From Lentisphaerota bacterium (lineage in GTDB: Bacteria; Verrucomicrobiota; Kiritimatiellia; JAAZAB01): a stretch of DNA of 5,377 nt. The notes under the pieces were generated by a model. It did not search any database and was not told the DNA's origin. It saw nothing but the letters and a program-made list of their open reading frames with translations. The stretch lies in contig JACPGN010000052.1 of NCBI GenBank assembly GCA_016182435.1, positions 1 to 5,377 on the forward strand. The letters run 5' to 3'. The translations under genes and the position numbers were made by a program. Positions 4,096 to 5,377 of this stretch are shown one piece after another (the first letter of the stretch is position 1; the number at the start of each line of letters is the position of its first letter).

Positions 4096-5377
4096 ATGAC
4101 CCAATGGTGGATAGGAGCATTTGTGGTTATGCTTGGTGGTGTACTGGGTTACTACATCCGCCTGATCATCGGGCGGTACGCGGTGAAATCCAGCGAACAG
4201 GATTCCAGCCGGATGCTGAGCGAGGCGCGGCGCGAGGCTGAATCCATTCGCCAGGGCGCCGGCCTGCAAGCCAAGGAAGCGGTGCTCAAGGCGCGCGAGG
4301 AGTTTGAAGCCAGTATCAAGACGCGCCGCCAGGAAATAGTTGCGCTCGAGGAGCGCGCCGCCCAGCGCGAGTTGAACCTGGACCGCAAGGTGGCCATGAT
4401 TGACAAGAAATACCAGCAGGTCGAACAGAAAGTAACGGAAGTTGAGAAGAAAGAGGTCGAGGTCAATCAGCAGCGCGCCGAATACCAGAACCTGGTCAAA
4501 ACCGAGCGCGAGAAACTGCAGCGCATCGCCGGCCTGACGCCCGAAGAGGCGCGCAAGGCGCTGATGATCAGGGTCGAGGAGGAGGCGCGCAACGAAACCG
4601 GCATGCTCATCCGCCGCCTGCAGGAGGAAGCCAAGGAGACCGCTGAGCGCGAATCCAAAAAAATCGTGGCCCTGGCCATCCAGCGCTATGCCGGCGGGCA
4701 CGTCAGCGAGCTCATGACCAGCACGATAGCCCTGCCCAGCGATGATTTGAAAGGCCGGATCATTGGCCGCGAGGGCCGCAATATCCGGGCCCTGGAAGCG
4801 GCTACGGGCGTGGACCTGCTGGTGGATGACACGCCCGAGGCCGTGGTGATCTCCTGCTTCGACCCGCTGCGGCGCGAAATCGCCAGGCAGTCCCTGGAAC
4901 GCCTGATCATGGACGGGCGCATTCACCCGGCGCGGATCGAGGAAGTAGTGGCCAAGGTGAAAGAGGAAATGGCGGAGCTGGTCCGCCGCGCCGGGGAAGA
5001 GGCGGTCTACACGGTAGGTCTCCAGGGCGTGGATCCGGAGCTGGTGCGCACACTGGGCCGCCTGAAATACCGCAGCAGTTATGCCCAGAACGTGCTCATG
5101 CATTCCGTTGAAGTCGCCCACCTCATGGGGGTCATGGCCGGCGAGCTGGAGCTGGACATTATGCTCGCCAAGCGTATCGGGCTTTTTCATGATATCGGCA
5201 AGGCGCTGGATAGCGAAGTGGAAGGCAACCATGCCGTTATCGGCGCCGATTTTCTCAAGCGCCACAATGAACCGCAATTGCTGGTTAATGCCGTGGCGGC
5301 CCATCACGCCGATGTCGAGCCGGAGAGCTTGTACGCGGTGCTCTCCGCGGCGGCCGACGCCATCTCGGCCGCCCGGC
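4096..5377 (+). CDS. rny: Ribonuclease Y, membrane-anchored endoribonuclease (3' end outside window)
   Basis: RNase Y is a membrane-bound endonuclease that starts mRNA decay and processing in bacteria lacking or supplementing RNase E. The frame is open from ATG 4096 to the window edge, 427 codons of a usual 510-520. Residues 4-25 (WWIGAFVVMLGGVLGYYIRLII) form the single N-terminal membrane anchor. Residues about 35-200 are a charged coiled coil rich in E, K, Q and R. The KH RNA-binding domain is at about 210-275 with GRIIGREGRNIRALE (220-234). The HD metal-dependent phosphohydrolase domain begins near 330, with QNVLMHSVEVAHL (331-343), the HD pair in LFHDIGKALD (H365, D366), GNHAVIGADFL (378-388) and AAHHAD (401-406). 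The family word ADAISAAR closes the window. No key residue is missing in the visible part. The start is supported by GGGAGG. A long antisense frame over this gene is a composition shadow. Confidence 0.97.
   Translation, partial: MTQWWIGAFVVMLGGVLGYYIRLIIGRYAVKSSEQDSSRMLSEARREAESIRQGAGLQAKEAVLKAREEFEASIKTRRQEIVALEERAAQRELNLDRKVAMIDKKYQQVEQKVTEVEKKEVEVNQQRAEYQNLVKTEREKLQRIAGLTPEEARKALMIRVEEEARNETGMLIRRLQEEAKETAERESKKIVALAIQRYAGGHVSELMTSTIALPSDDLKGRIIGREGRNIRALEAATGVDLLVDDTPEAVVISCFDPLRREIARQSLERLIMDGRIHPARIEEVVAKVKEEMAELVRRAGEEAVYTVGLQGVDPELVRTLGRLKYRSSYAQNVLMHSVEVAHLMGVMAGELELDIMLAKRIGLFHDIGKALDSEVEGNHAVIGADFLKRHNEPQLLVNAVAAHHADVEPESLYAVLSAAADAISAAR

Noticed and set aside
3937..5307. 456-codon antisense frame opposite rny
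   Set aside because: The forward strand encodes a full RNase Y with anchor, KH and HD motifs; the antisense product has no family resemblance.

Overview
The window looks like chromosomal housekeeping DNA from a GC-rich bacterium. All genes are on the + strand: the 3' end of pheT (phenylalanyl-tRNA synthetase beta), a probable 6S RNA gene, rarA (AAA+ ATPase of replication repair), a 5-formyltetrahydrofolate cyclo-ligase gene, and the 5' four-fifths of rny (RNase Y). As remembered, a similar order (pheT, zapA, 6S RNA, cyclo-ligase, rny) occurs in several deltaproteobacteria and related groups. The unusual heptanucleotide repeats recall MAGs of the PVC group (Kiritimatiellota, Verrucomicrobiota, Lentisphaerota). 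I lean to a PVC-type bacterium, but this rests on memory and is not demonstrated.

Layout. 1-915: pheT, ending in a complete FDX-ACB tRNA-binding domain. 916-1340: no convincing gene; zapA, which often sits here, is not seen. The stretch holds five discrete inverted repeats and resembles an accumulation of dispersed palindromic elements. 1341-1530: an RNA that folds as 6S RNA should, with a 13-17 bp closing stem joining its two ends, an internal bubble, an apical stem, a side hairpin on the 3' side of the bubble, and a T-run after the closing stem. It is about 185 nt long. 1547-3097: rarA, complete in all AAA+ motifs but with about 80 extra C-terminal residues. 3098-3250: spacer with another repeat copy and a nested hairpin. 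3251-3985: cyclo-ligase, complete but with about 54 extra C-terminal residues. 3986-4095: leader with a two-storey hairpin touching the rny ribosome binding site. 4096-5377: rny, with membrane anchor, coiled coil, KH domain and most of the HD domain; the last roughly 90 residues lie outside the window.

The most unusual feature is a family of heptanucleotide-phased repeats (GACRGAN units, a fixed 21-nt linker, then AACNNNN units). It sits on the 3' ends of both rarA and the cyclo-ligase gene, with a third copy in between. The repeat begins just where each conserved protein ends and then encodes an in-frame low-complexity tail and supplies the stop codon. A 45-bp stretch is identical between copies 782 bp apart. 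Because seven is not a multiple of three, every reading frame yields a seven-residue peptide period.

The genes share no single pathway. They combine translation (pheT), global transcription control (6S RNA), replication-fork maintenance (rarA), folate one-carbon recycling (cyclo-ligase) and mRNA turnover (rny). The 6S RNA, rarA and the cyclo-ligase could share transcripts, since the 6S 3' end lies only about 17-20 nt before the rarA start.
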